A stretch of 64,000 bases of DNA from Marchantia polymorpha subsp. ruderalis (taxonomy: Eukaryota; Streptophyta; Marchantiopsida; Marchantiales; Marchantiaceae): the NCBI GenBank assembly GCA_037833965.1, contig AP031358.1, positions 10,114,001 to 10,178,000 on the forward strand, written 5' to 3'. Shown here one piece after another: positions 1-12,949 of the stretch (position 1 is its first letter; the number at the start of each line of letters is the position of its first letter). A program made the translations under genes and the position numbers. The notes beneath the pieces were generated by a model. It had not been told where the DNA came from and did no database searches. It saw nothing but the letters and a program-made list of their open reading frames with translations.

Positions 1-1300
1 TATTGGAGTGAGAGTTGGAAAAGAAAAAAAACATCATTGAAAACTTTCAGATTACATGTGGCTTCAAAAATCAAGAAATGCTCAATCAAATCATTTGTAT
101 AAGGATCACAAGAAATTCTAGACCACAAACTATACTTACTTTCTTCAAAAGAGGGAGAATACAATACATCATCAAACTGTGTAAATTGAGCAGAACGCAT
201 GTGAACATTAAATTTTCTAACAAAAAAAACTTCATCTTTGTTTTGATACTTGAGAACATCTACTATAAGCCGATGGTACGATTGACTTCAATTGCAAATG
301 CTAGTGGAGTAGATCTACATGTATAATGGTGCAAAGTAACAAACTGCCAAATAATTGTAAGATCTTCCAATCAATCCAAGACAAAACCAATGATATTGAT
401 TCCCAATATTTTGGCTTTCCAGATGTATCATAGGAAGAAATTCATATCTCATGCATCTAGCAATGACTTTAAAGCATATTCTTGCTCGTCTACTTATGTG
501 ATTTCAAGAGTATCCACCAAAGTAAACCCTTGTATCTCCCCAATAACATTGCTCTCATGCTTCCAAGTTTCCACAATGTTGATGATATTCGCCATCTTTC
601 AATTGGGATGTGCACTCACATACTTTGTTGTAGATAGATCTCTTATGTTCCACATCAATACCCTCAACCCCTTGGATTGCTAAGTTGATAATTGTATTCT
701 CTTCTGAATAATAATAATAGCTTGATTTTCACGTAGATAAGCGACAAAATCTACTATTTGAGCTTCCTTTACTTTTGTAAGCTTTTTCCTCCTTGCTTAA
801 ACTTGTAGAGAAGTAAGATCAGGATCTAACCAAATCTTCTATCCTTTGAGAATGGTCGTGTTAGTTATAACAATATCACGTTGAGCTTGATCCACAAACT
901 TAACAAAAATGACAGGAGGTTATGCTTCTTTGTTTTTATTACAAAAAGCTTGAGCCAAATCTGGATTAGAAACATGAAGTGTTTTAGCCGAGAACTTGGT
1001 GACAACACTCTTCATCTCTTCTTTCTCAGATTCAGGCAGACCAGAATTTTGAACATTCTTTCTACAAGCAAATTGATTTGCTTTTTCAATCCCTTGCTTT
1101 TCACAGAATGAGATATGAGCAGACTTGATAGCTTCAGCATAAGAGTTCATTTTCACCTCTAGACATTCAACCACTTCATGCAATCCAGGAGTAGCAAAAG
1201 TAGGATATTGAGAATCAATTTTTTATGAATGTCCTTAATATATCCAAAATTATCAAGCATGATATCAAAACTTTTGTGAGATTGCTTCAATCTCCCAAAT
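1..1300 (-). mobile_element. Decayed LINE (non-LTR) fragment: end of ORF1 and start of endonuclease
   Basis: Read on the minus strand, this stretch keeps pieces typical of plant L1-like elements. An 87-residue open segment at 920-1183 continues, past stop codons, into traces reading FVKFVDQAQRDIVITNT near 840-915 and IWLDPDLTSLQV near 790-830. The start of an apurinic endonuclease-like domain follows: LMWNIRDL near 640-670, then VETWKHES near 550-580. This order (ORF1 tail, then endonuclease) is that of L1-type LINEs. Several in-frame stops show it is dead. The reverse transcriptase would lie to the left, outside the window. The upstream limit near 1.2-1.6 kb is not defined. Family assignment rests on motif recognition only. 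Confidence 0.5.
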
Positions 1301-2820
1301 CTCATATTGTGCAACTTTCAAGGTAACATTTTGTACCTTGAATTCTTCGTGGAGCATTTTCAATTCTTCCAAAACCATTTGCACAAGATTGACAAGCTTG
1401 TATTCAAAAGCCAGTATGTATCCAACTTTGCTAAGTTTTACAAAAACTCAAAGCTCGGATTTGATAACTTCTTCAAACCGGCTTTGTTGTGGCTAAAAGT
1501 ATACAGCCATGTGCACCCAGCCAAATTAAATCAAATTTCAGCTCCATTTGACATTCCATCTCGCAGTTATGACAACCGCAAAATCCAGCCTCCAAAATCT
1601 AAATTTAAAGCTCCAAAATATATTTTAATTGTCATAATACTCTTCATAGTATGTTAGTTTTTTTCATAATTCATGAAATTTTTCACTCTAACTTTCAAGT
1701 TGTCACATGATTATTCATAGAATTTTCATTTTTAATTTTGTATGATGTGATATGATTGAAAAAATGTAAAAATTCTATAAAAATTATTACATATATTGAA
1801 TATATAACATATTTTAAATATGATATTTTAAATTTTTAATCAAGACTAGAATACACTAAAATACTCTAATGATGAAACAAGGATGTTAAAGTAATAAATA
1901 CTTAACAATTCAATTTTAAAACCAAAAATTGTTTCATTGAATTTTCTTAAATCAATCTTAAAAGCAATGGATAAAAAAATTTTCTAACCAAATTTTGATG
2001 TGTGCAATACTACTTATAATAATAATTTACACTAAAAATTAAAAAATTATTTTCAAAAAATCTGAAATTAAATCATATGATTCTTATACCCTACAATTGT
2101 TTGCAAGCAATTTGATTTGTAAAAAAAAAATGTAAGATTAAAATTCTTAATGACATTAACATAAATATTTATTTCATGAATCTCTTCATGCACACACATG
2201 AAAGAGTAGTAATGATATCTTTAGTTTAATATTTATAAATATGAAATGGTATACAAATTTACGCCAATTTTTATTTGAAAATTATCATTATTGATCAATT
2301 AAATTAAATTAGTTATAACTTTAAGTCAGTTCATAAGGAGTAAGTTGTAGGCGGAATAAATTTTCAACCCATTCAAATTGATCACGAATTGTAGAGCAAG
2401 TTGAGTCATGCAGCAATGATTACAAACTGTAGTTCTTTCAAGTAACATGGATTGCTATGCTATTAAATTTTTGGATAAGTACTTTCTTAGTCAAACATGA
2501 TCTAAATTAATATTCAGATCATTTTTGTCTTTACATGCATGAATATGTCAAGTGAACTCATCAAGTTTAGCTTGGTTCTAGAGGCAAAGAATGATCTATA
2601 TGATTGGTTAGATAATAAAGATGCTCTAAATGAAAAAAAAATAGGTAATTGATTTAGTTTCAATTTAACTTGATTTCATCCAACTTTTTATTCAAATAAT
2701 GCTTGACACAAAATAGAACTAGACAATTTTAATGTTGTACACATCAAATAAAACTTTTAAAGAATGGATATATGCTCTAGATTCTCAGATGTTTTAACAA
2801 AAAATAATCATTTTCACAAA

Positions 2821-2851
2821 GTTTCTTCTACTCATAATGAGTAGAAGAAAC
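2821..2851. repeat. Perfect inverted repeat, 15-bp arms, 1-bp loop
   Basis: Arm GTTTCTTCTACTCAT at 2821-2835 is followed after one base by its exact reverse complement at 2837-2851. No terminator or transposon context is evident. It is one of a set of unrelated tight hairpins across the window. Confidence 0.9.
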
Positions 2852-2903
2852 ACAATGAGTGATTAGTCTATAAAAACACTGCTATTTTTTTCTAGTTTAT
2901 GTG

Positions 2904-2905
<2 letters not shown>

Positions 2906-2938
<33 letters not shown>

Positions 2939-2951
2939 TGCATGCATGCAT
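2906..2951. repeat. (AT)n microsatellite running into (GCAT)n
   Basis: An alternating AT run of about 30 bases changes directly into four GCAT units. Simple repeat, self-complementary. Confidence 0.9.
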
Positions 2952-2974
2952 CCAAGTGATATTTGAAAATCACA

Positions 2975-3013
2975 TATTTTTCAACTAATCAAAGTTTGAT
3001 TAGTTGAAAAATA
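2975..3013. repeat. Perfect inverted repeat, 19-bp arms, 1-bp loop
   Basis: The arm at 2975-2993 (TATTTTTCAACTAATCAAA) is exactly reverse-complemented at 2995-3013 with a single G between. It lies only 123 bases after the hairpin at 2821-2851 and shares no sequence with it. Confidence 0.92.
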
Positions 3014-3099
3014 AGTAAACTTAAGTCTTAAAATTAATGTTTTCAAACTCAAGCTTTTTTCATCAATTTATTTTTTTTGAATAGAAATAATCTTTACAT

Positions 3100-6000
3100 A
3101 TATGTTTACAATATTACTGTAGACTCCTTCTAAAGTACACATCTCAGTCAAGTATGTGTTAGTTTTTCACAAAAATAATGTTAATTCAACATGTCATAGA
3201 TGGTTATTTGGAGCAAGTTTTGAAAATTTTTGAGTAATTTTTGAATTTTTTTCTTTCCGCTAGTTACTGAGATACTCTCATTGTTAATGTTGATCCTTGT
3301 ATCGGATACAGAACTCCTAAGAATATGGTTTCCAACGTCAACTGTATTTTTTATGAGAGTTGGTAGCCTATTTAATGTGACAAGGAAACTTGTTGCATGA
3401 TAATTTTCTCTACTAGTTTTCTCTTTGTGTTTTTGTCTTCTAAAATTTCCAAAAACATGTATAAGAGCTAGCTCTATCTAAGTGTGTTTGTCCGCCTGGT
3501 AATAAAAGATCAGACCTTCTGTTGTAGTTTCTAGATTGACGAGCAGGCCTTCAACTTCTACCTCAATCGCTTGCGGACTTACGTGGGAAATTTAGACTTC
3601 GTTGCTCAAGGAGACGAGCGAGCTTGCAAAAAGGGTTTATGGAAGTAGAAGTAGCGAACACAAGTGTAGTAGTCACTCTTGCATGACGTTCATCCTTGTT
3701 CTACACTGTTGATCTTTCATTTTTTGGTCTCTTGTGCGTTTTTCTTTAGAAATACTTCAAACGTTGTATCGTGAATGACAAAGAATTATAAGTCTATGTC
3801 CAAGAAGCACGAGCTTGGAACGAGCTTGACTATTTTTGACCATTATAATATAGCTCAAAAAAATAATTCATTTCAACAGAATACATTAGTTTTTAAGAAT
3901 ATTCAATTCAGTTGTGACAGAGATCCTAAACTAGTGAGTGAAAAAGAATAAATTTCATTCAAACGGTATCAATTACAACTTTAAAGGTATGAACCTGATG
4001 GCCACAAAGTCTAAAAGAATAGATTATGACATAGTCAAATACGAAGGACATGATGACTATCTGCTATGTAAAATACAAGTGAAAGGTAGACTGAATGAAA
4101 TGAATCTAAGGAAGACGATTAGACTAAAACCATACACATACAACAACAACGACTCGTAAAATATCTTCAAATAAGCAGTGAATATAGTTATGTTTCATTT
4201 GCAATCTTAGGTTTTGAAGCAAGGAAATGATTAGAAAAAATGTACTTTATTGTTTCAATTCCTTGAGCGACAATTTTTATTGCAAAGAACTATCAAACAT
4301 GTTATATTACTTCTTGAAGTTGATGAGCTTCAAGATGAAAGATTCATGCAGAAAGATTCAATATATTATCTATGCATTTTATGATTTTGCCATCAATCTA
4401 TAGAATCTTGAAGTGAAAAGCTCTTTGTCTTTTAAGCTCATTACATGCATCATATTAATCATTATCACGTAACTTTTTTCATCGTGATAGGCAAGCAATC
4501 ACTTGCAATGAACTTGTTAGTAATTTGTTAGCTAATGATTTACAACGGAAGATGATGTTTTCATCTATACCATTATTTTTCTTCCAATATGACACTTAAT
4601 GTGACTCAAGATCAATGATATGCATGTGATAACAAGAATAGTATACATTTTGAATCTAAGAACATATTCAACTCTCAGATTAAATTTCTAGAGATAAAGA
4701 CAATGGCGTGTTCAAAATGTGGCAAGATTGTTCACATCAAGAAGAATTGTCTTGTAAATCTTAAATATATCTATTCTTTGTTAGTCAATGTGGCTAAAGA
4801 TTTTGATCCAAAAGAGAATGATGACATGGAAGATGAATTATGATGCTAGAGTTATACACTTTGCAATTTATGTCCTATGCAATTCATCAAATGTTGTTGA
4901 TGATACATGAATTCTAGATCATGCTTGTTCTTATTATATTTGTTACGTTAGAGAGTATTTCTGTACTTTTTCAAAATTAAACAGCTCAATATATCATTTA
5001 TATGGAATATGATCACTCTTGTAAGATAAAGAGTATTGAATATGTTAATATTTGCATGTTTAATGAAGTACAAGATACATTGATTTAAGGTAGATTTATA
5101 CCTAATATAAAAAATATTTGATAATTTTTTAAATATTAGACGTAAAGGATCTTGAATGATGCTCTAGCTAGAGTAGGTCATAAGATAATCTTTACAATTC
5201 ATAAGCACAACAATCTGTATTTGCTAGAGAGCATTATCATATGTGGAAAAATTAACTTTATCAAAGCTCAAGAAGATATGTCTCATGTGTGACATTCTGA
5301 CTAGGACACATAAGTAACACCTATTTGTTTGTTCTAGGCGAGAATTGTTACTTGACATTAGTAAAGTTGAGTTAAGGCAAATATTGTATCATGGTCAAGC
5401 ATCACATGCAAGACTTTAATGTTGAAACTCATAGTTTTAAAGAATTACTTGACTATATAGATAGCATCACATACAAGCCTTTGATGTTGGAACTCATAGT
5501 TTCAAGGAATTACCTGACTATATGCATTACATCACATACAAGATTTTGATGTTGGAATTCAAAATTTCAAGAAATTACTCAAGTATATACATTGTGATGT
5601 GTGAGTATATTCTCCAAAAGCCTCAATCTTTCAGAAGTTGTACCATATATCATACATTCATTATCATTCAAGATATGTGTGGCTGTAATTACTCACACAC
5701 AAAATTGAAATGTTTACAACTTTCAAAAGTTGAAAAGTTCAAATTGAGAGTCAAATTTGACACAAGATGAAATATTTACGTATAAATAATGACGGATTGT
5801 ATAGTTTTGAAATTATTGCAAAGAAGAGAAGAATACTAATCATCTCATCACAATTTATACTCCGCAACAAAATGTTGTTTTTAAGAATCTCAATCAAGCA
5901 ATATTGAAAAAGATACATAGTATGTTAAAACAATCAGTGTATTCATATGCTAAGCTAAAGCTATCAATACTGCAATATATTTGATAAACTATTTTACTTC

Positions 6001-8150
6001 TAGTGCAATAAGTTTCTTCACATTGTTTGCAATGGGTTAATTGTTTATAGTCGTATGAAAATTTTTTATTTTACAACTTATGTTCTCATATGTAAGAAAA
6101 AAAGACTAAGTTAGAATTTAAAATTAAAACGTGTTGTTTCATTGGATGTGATATTGATGTGAAGGTTCATAGGCTATGGTATGCAAGATACTGTTTCAAT
6201 CAATGAGCTTAGAAAATTTAAAGATTGAAAAAAAATTAACTTCTCCTATTGACAAGAAAGAATCTTCACTCACGGATGTTGTTGATGTGACACAAGAAGA
6301 AGATCCGGTACAGATGGAGTAAATTTTTAAACATCACAAATTAGATTAACATGTTATAATTGGTGATCGTCAAATTTTTGCACCAAATGATAAAGATCAA
6401 CCACAAAGTGTTCTAGGAGATTATCAAATTGGATTAGTATAGTTTCTACAAGCTATGAATGATGAGCTGATCAACCCATTTTTGAAGACTGTGATATCAA
6501 TATGGAGGATGATGATGACATTGCGTTGATGTTGGAAGAAAAAAAACCTTCTTATTATAAAGAGTCTCAAAACTCTGATAAGAAACTTGAATGAAATGCT
6601 ACTATGGAGTATGAGATGCAGTAGTTGGTGAATTACAAGACTTTGGAGCTCTTGAAGCTTCCAAGTAATCAAACTTTGATTGATTGCTAGTGGATGTACA
6701 AGCTAATATATAACCCAAATGATGACAACAATAGTATTTTCAAAGCTAGGTTGATGGCTAGAGGTTTCACACAAGAATTTGGTTTCATATGAAGAATTTG
6801 GTTAAATTCTAGACGATATTAGGGATAATAATAATAGTGGTCTAGTACAAAAGAAACTATGATTGAATCAAAACAAGTACGATCAACGTGTGTTTGACAG
6901 TTTTCACATGACAAATTTTTAATGTAGTATGGATTCCTTTGATAGCACATTTCAAACTTTTTGCAGTTTAATGTTCTATTGATGTTATTGAGAAGTATAA
7001 GATATCATCTTCTATAATGACTAATTTTGTGCAATCTCATGTATTTGACAATGTGCACAAGGTTTGATATTTCTTAAGCAATGGGCAAGGTGATCAGATA
7101 TATGTAAATCCAAGAAACATGCACTAAAAATTAGTGAAATGGTATCTAAGTCATTTGAATATTAATTATTATAATTTATCATTTGATGGTTTGTTAGGCT
7201 ACGTTGATATTGATTATGAACAAAATCTTGATCAAAGAAAAGTTACAATTGGGTATGTATTTACATTTGATTATTGATATATTAGTTTGAAATGTATCTT
7301 GCATAAGTACATAGCTCAATATATAACAGAAGTTGAGTATGGAGTGGAAGTAGAAGCAGCAAAGAAAAATTTTTGATTGGATAAGCTTATCATTGAGATG
7401 AAATTGTAACAATAGATTTTCAATCTATACTGTGATAGCCAAAGTGCATTACATCTTGCTGCAAATCAAGTGATAGAAAATAGATTGAAACACATAGATA
7501 TCATGTATCAATTTATAAAGCATGCAATTTTTACTAAAAATATTGAACTAGATAAGATTGACGGTCAATTCAATCTAGTTGATGTGTTGATCACAGTTGC
7601 TATTCTGAAGAACGTTAAGAGACATTGTGCTACTATGCAAGTTTTGAATGAAGAGCACGAGTAGAGTTTACTAGCAATTAATTACTTCTATATATTTTTA
7701 CTCTATCATATTTTGATGAAGGTTTAGATCTAGTTTAAAAAATTATCTTTGTTAGATTTTCTTCTAGTAACTCTCATAGAATAATTTTACAGACTAAAGC
7801 GTTTGTTGTTCTTTTGAAATGTGATAAGGGGGAGATTGTTAAGAATAATTCAAGTTGAATTCAAATATTTCAAGTCAATGATGATTGGTTCAATGTATTA
7901 GAACCTTAAGTTCAGGTTTAGTCAATTTAGTTTGTCTGAACTAGCTATGTCTCTGCTAAACTACTTAGCACGGCAAATCTACATGTCAAACCAAACATTA
8001 TATGTGTTCTATGGATGTAATTAGAAGGCAAATCAAGTTATTTCTTGTGTTTTTTATTGTTTGAGTGTCTATATTTTTGTAATTGTTGCATCATTGACTT
8101 AATTCAAAACAATCAAGTTGATCAATTAATCAATCTTACACATCATATGA
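3100..8150 (+). mobile_element. Old Ty1/copia LTR retrotransposon remnant 1
   Basis: Plus-strand traces occur in copia order. A gag start is seen at 3938-4159 (segment with YEGHDDYLLCKIQVKGRLN). A CCHC zinc knuckle (CSKCGKIVHIKKNC) lies near 4705-4747, a protease-like trace near 4910, and integrase-region traces near 5200-5400. Reverse transcriptase traces lie near 6690-6790 (FKARLMARGFTQEF). RNase H traces lie near 7180-7520, including the segment before SALHLAANQV near 7440. A purine tract (AAGGGGGAGA, 7826-7835) is followed by TGTTAAG, a likely start of the 3' LTR. No matching 5' LTR was found, so the left limit is approximate. The element is heavily decayed, with many breaks, and AT-rich; it is an old insertion. 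Confidence 0.7.
5400..5594 (+). repeat. Three tandem copies of a 65-bp unit
   Basis: Units start with CATCACAT at exactly 5400, 5465 and 5530. They share CAAG..TTTGATGTTGGAA and AATTAC blocks, with moderate divergence between copies. The array lies inside copia remnant 1. It is a local tandem duplication; there are no spacers. Confidence 0.8.
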
Positions 8151-8366
8151 TCTAAGATGAAATTATCATAGATATGCTTTTATAAGCAAAAATGTAAATT
8201 CAACGTTCAAATTTTTTAAAGGTGAAAAATTTATATTATGCAAAATATTTATATTACTTATTATGTAAATATTAAATTTAGATGATTTTTTATGAAAAAA
8301 ACAAGAAAACAACTAAAAGATGAGACTTTTTAATTTTTTTATAAATGCATAGCATGATGTTTGGAA

Positions 8367-8410
<44 letters not shown>

Positions 8411-9440
8411 ACATATAATATCATTATTTAAAATAATTTTGATTTTCATGTGTTGCACAGGTAAATGACTTTTGTATATCAAATTAAAATACACAAGAGG
8501 GTAAAAAGCGTGAAAGTATGCTATGTTAATTGGTATGAGGAAGTGATAGTACTTTTTCATATTGTGGTTTGAGAAAGCAAAATTTGTATTCACATTTAGG
8601 TAGATTACCATAATATATCTATCATCGTCAAAGCAAATATGATCATAATATCTTACACATCATCAAAAGAGTATGAGTTAACTTTTGTTTCAAACTATAT
8701 CATATGTAGATAAATAACCATCAATTTTCTCACCTAAAGACTGGTTTGGAAAGACCAAGTATATAGATCACAATCATTTTTTCCACCAACACTTGGATTT
8801 TAAAGATCATGATATTATGTCAAGACATATCAATGCATTAATTGAGATAATCAGTTTCTCAACGCTGCAGCAAAAGCCTTTCAAAATAACACTATATACA
8901 TCTTATGAATAAAGAACATATAATCTGACTACACACATATGAGTATTGAAAATGTATAGGATAGACCAAAAGGAACTTAACTAATTGATGTAGAAGAAAT
9001 AATTAGGGCCAAGAACAAGTGAAATTTAAAACATCACTTAGCTTTGTGAATATATCTAAGTTTTAACCTACCTCTTCCTACTTTCATATTACACGCAGAA
9101 CTGGAAAATCATAGAATTTGAGTTATATGGAATAATCATTTATCTGTAAGTTGTGGAATTTTGCGATTTTTTTTAAATATTCGGATGCCAATGATTTACC
9201 TCTCATCATTCGGTACATTGGACACTTGAGTTTCTCCCCCGCTTATGTACCCAAGGTTATGAGCTGGACTGGATAAATTCTTTCACTGACTCATCTCCAT
9301 GTCCTTTCGCCTTCTCCATCTTGCTGTACAAATAATCGTGACTGCTAGAGATGCAGGCTGCGAGAGAACAGCGTATTAAACAGCGAGATTAGTGATCCAG
9401 ACAGCGAAGCTCCAGAAGGGCAAACAAACCGAACACCGAT
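8150..9440. other. AT-rich intergenic stretch with (TA)n tract
   Basis: No gene is recognised. A (TA)n run of nearly 40 bases sits at 8372-8409. Composition rises in GC from about 9200 onward, leading into the next island. Confidence 0.6.
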
Positions 9441-12260
9441 ACGAAAATCATGCTTGCATCTGTAGCGTAAGTCGTGCCTCAGTCTCTTCTCCGCGATGCT
9501 TATCGAGGCTCTGTTCTCCCTTCACGGTCGTCTAGATTTGGAACATACATTTGTGCACGTCCTTTTCGTCCAGTGGGCTCGCGTGGCCCACTTAAAGGAA
9601 AGAAAGCGTGGCCGGTGGCCGCAACATCTTACCACGGATACATGGATGGGGCCGACGGGTGACAAAGGGTGTACCGGGAAAGGGACAAACTCCCATTGCT
9701 ATATGTGGCGAATTGGACGAACGGAGTTTGTGTCTGTTAGACTCAACCTCCAGCCACTCCGGACTCCGGACCCTACTCCCCAGCGGGACAATGCGAGGCC
9801 GTACGGATCCTCTGGCGTCAGCTGGACCAAATCTGTCTGAAAAGGAAGTCATTGGACAAAGAACGCCCATCTTTTGATATTTTGCATTAACGCATCCGGT
9901 ACCGACCTCCCCGTTCCTGCTGCGGGTTCTTGCCTCACAACTGTAAAGGACAATCCCGGTCCCTGTACCGAAGGAACGGTTGAGTACAACTCTCGTTGAA
10001 GAAATGCAATCCGGTACGAACTCAGTTCCCCTTGTACCTAGCCAGGGACCTCTTTAACCCACATTCGTCGAATGGACACTCCATGAACATTGTCTTGTGT
10101 TTCTGGGAAGGTCTCATTAGAGGGTGCTCGCAATTTCTTGTGCATCAAAGGAGTGATTATAATCACTCATTGTCATCCGCTAACGTTCCTTACATTTCAC
10201 TTTAGATCCGAGTAAACTTTTAATGTGGAAAGGAGGAAAACCTCTATTATGCCATTTCTCTCATGATGAGAAGAGAAAAAATTCCGAATCGTTATGTGTT
10301 ATAAATACATCCCAGAGAAACAAATTGTTTAAGCTTTGATTGACATGTCATTAAGTCTGCTCTGAACCGTTTCGTTTTCATTTTCTCCCTGATTTGCTTC
10401 CAGTCTCCAATCTACTTCATGTCTTCGGCTACAACAATTTATAATTTTCACACACTAAGGGATGCTCTATCGGATTAGAGGGGTGCACTTTCGATGTGTT
10501 TTGGGAAGTGAATTCAGAGATATTGAATTAAATTTACGTCTAGAAATGCAAGAATATTACCTGTTGAGAGCTTTGAAGCACAGGTGGCCTCTATCCTTTT
10601 GAAAATAGATAAATTAAATTTTGGTATTCGATTCTGAAGCGTATTTTATCTGCATGGAGAACATGAAGAACCTGTTAAAATTGATTGAATCAATTGAAGA
10701 TCAGATTATCTTTGACACCCAATCGTTGGCAGAACTGGACCAGAGTCAAGACTTGAAGTTCTGCATGAAGTTGGCAATCTTTTTATGGAGCAGTTTTGCA
10801 ATCTAAGCAAAGTTTAACGTAGTGGAAGAACTCAAACAACTTTTGGTCTTTGTGCACAGTGAACATCGATTTCGTTTTGACAGACCAAGCTGATTTTAGT
10901 GAAACTTAAAGGATCATCTCCTCAACTCATTGAGTTCTTTGGAGGATTATCATGTACACTTCCATGTCACCTTAGAAAACAATTTTCTAGTGCTGAAATG
11001 GAAACGATCTTCACATATAAAAAATAACACCCATATCTCTCGAAGGTGTGCTACATTGCAGTCAAATTGGGACAAAAGCGAAGAAAACACAAGAGATTTG
11101 TACTATACTCCGTATATTCCTTGTTTTGTTGTAACACGGAACATAGGGAAAGTGCCCTATATAGAGAGTCTGATGGTAATATATACAATGTATCAATAAT
11201 CAAGTAACCAATATTTATCTTTTGCGCAGGACAACCGAGGGCTCGCCATTTCGGAGGGTCAAAATTAAAAGTAATAGAAGCACAGTAGGATCAGCGTGAA
11301 TCCCCGAAACTTTGATCTCATAGTCTTGCAACTCTGATCCACGTATATATGGATCGACTAATTTACACCAAATACCAAAGCGCGTACCGAGGTCAACCCG
11401 GCTCAAGTTGCATGTAAAAATAACCGGTTCCGATATACAGGATTCCGGATGTGATTGTCCAGGATGTGACCGGAATCGTACCCGAGTGAATGGGGGCCAA
11501 GTGGATAGCTAAAAAGGTATACGAATCAAGGGAACACGAATATGTCTGTTTCGCAGCCGGTGGCAGGTGGAAGACCCGGTGGAGGCGGTTCTTTAGCGCG
11601 AGCGCGAGCGCGAGGGATGACAATATAGTACTGAATACAGGCGCAATCCTCGTACAAGAACAATCCTGCAACGGGCCACTGCATTAAATCTCAACGCGAC
11701 TCCGTCGCCATTATCACGACCTGACCAGCGCTTATTCGGTCCCACCGTCCCATGTGTCCTTCTGGGACAGATCTAGTCGATCGCTGGATTTGAATGTCTG
11801 GAGAGTATCAGAACCTCGAGAGGGCAAAGCCAACGCAATTTCGATTCGATGCTGGAAGCAGAGAAGCACCCAAGTACTCTCCGTCGTTGTCACGACGACG
11901 GCGCCGTCAACTGCCAGATCCAACCGTCCCCAGCTTGTTCCGGGTGACAACCGCTAGTTTGGGGTCACCGGAGTCAAGTGAGCACTTTTCATTGCAAGCA
12001 GCCATTTTTGAGTTCGACTCTAAAAAGATGTCCAGGAACCGACCAGAGGAATGTGGCGGGCACAGTGAAATCACCGACCCGACAAAATGCTTAGAGAATC
12101 TGAGTGACACGGTTTGTACCTTGTAGCCTTCGAATTGTGGGTATTCCCCTCACCAATATGACGTTCAAGCTCCGAACATGCCTCTTCCCCCGGCGTCTTA
12201 GGGCCCGGCCTCTTGGATTATTGGACGAAATGACATGTGGCGACACCGACCACCTTTTCT
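9440..12260. other. GC-richer island, no recognised gene
   Basis: Composition is clearly more balanced than the flanks. Several overlapping ORFs of 60-114 codons occur on both strands (for example 9496-9840 and 11794-12126). None shows a recognisable motif, and their overlap in several frames is what GC-rich non-coding DNA gives. A short GCGCGA repeat lies near 11598-11613. Degraded exons or regulatory DNA of an unrecognised gene are possible but unsupported. Confidence 0.4.
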
Positions 12261-12949
12261 TGTCCTACGTGTAAGAACATACGGATTTGTATAACTAAGA
12301 CGTGATATTTATTCAGTTGATCGAAAATAAGGTATTAGAAAGTGCGCTAAAGGTCCATGCTACTTCTGTAGTGTGGACCTATGGATTTTTTGTAATAGTT
12401 TTATTATTTATATTTTAGATAAAACTTCCATCAATCTATTATTCTTTTTTGGATTTTGATGTTGGAATTATCTGTAAGAGGGAAAAAAATTAGCCATATT
12501 TTAAACTTTAAATGTTATTTTTTTGGTAATTTATCACAAATATGAAAACAAAATATGGATCAAGAATAAAAACTTTGATAATGTTATTATGATGCTGTAG
12601 GAGAACTTTCATTTTCAGCTTATCAACTTTCATACTAGTTTCTAAATGATGCATAATGAGCATCTTATGTAGTAAAGTTTGATATGTGATCATGTTCAAC
12701 ATTATCATGACTCAAAGTTTTAAATTTATTTTTTTTCTTGCAAATCATTTTTTTTTAATTTTCATAATAAATTTGTATAAAATATTGAATAAAAAATCTA
12801 ATATTTTGTTAGAGCTTTTTTAAATCAATTCTAACTTTCAATATGATATAATGTAGATGTACGCTACTTTTTGATAAATTATACATAAAAATATAATATA
12901 TTGATATTAATTTTCTACTCAAGAGATTTTTTGAAGTTTATGAATTTTT

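Larger units (their letters stand above)
1660..3100. other. AT-rich intergenic stretch without a recognisable gene
   Basis: No coding pattern is seen on either strand. The stretch is strongly AT-rich and contains the (AT)n/(GCAT)n tract and the two perfect hairpins listed separately. Confidence 0.6.

Noticed and set aside
3100-3900. 5' LTR of copia remnant 1
   Set aside because: No stretch here repeats the presumed 3' LTR beginning at 7837; the pair could not be shown.
5400-5594. CRISPR-like or satellite array
   Set aside because: Directly adjacent 65-bp tandem units without spacers, only three copies, in a eukaryotic context.
11794-12126. 110-codon plus-strand ORF in the left GC-richer island
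   Set aside because: No motif, no splice or start context of note, overlaps other frames.
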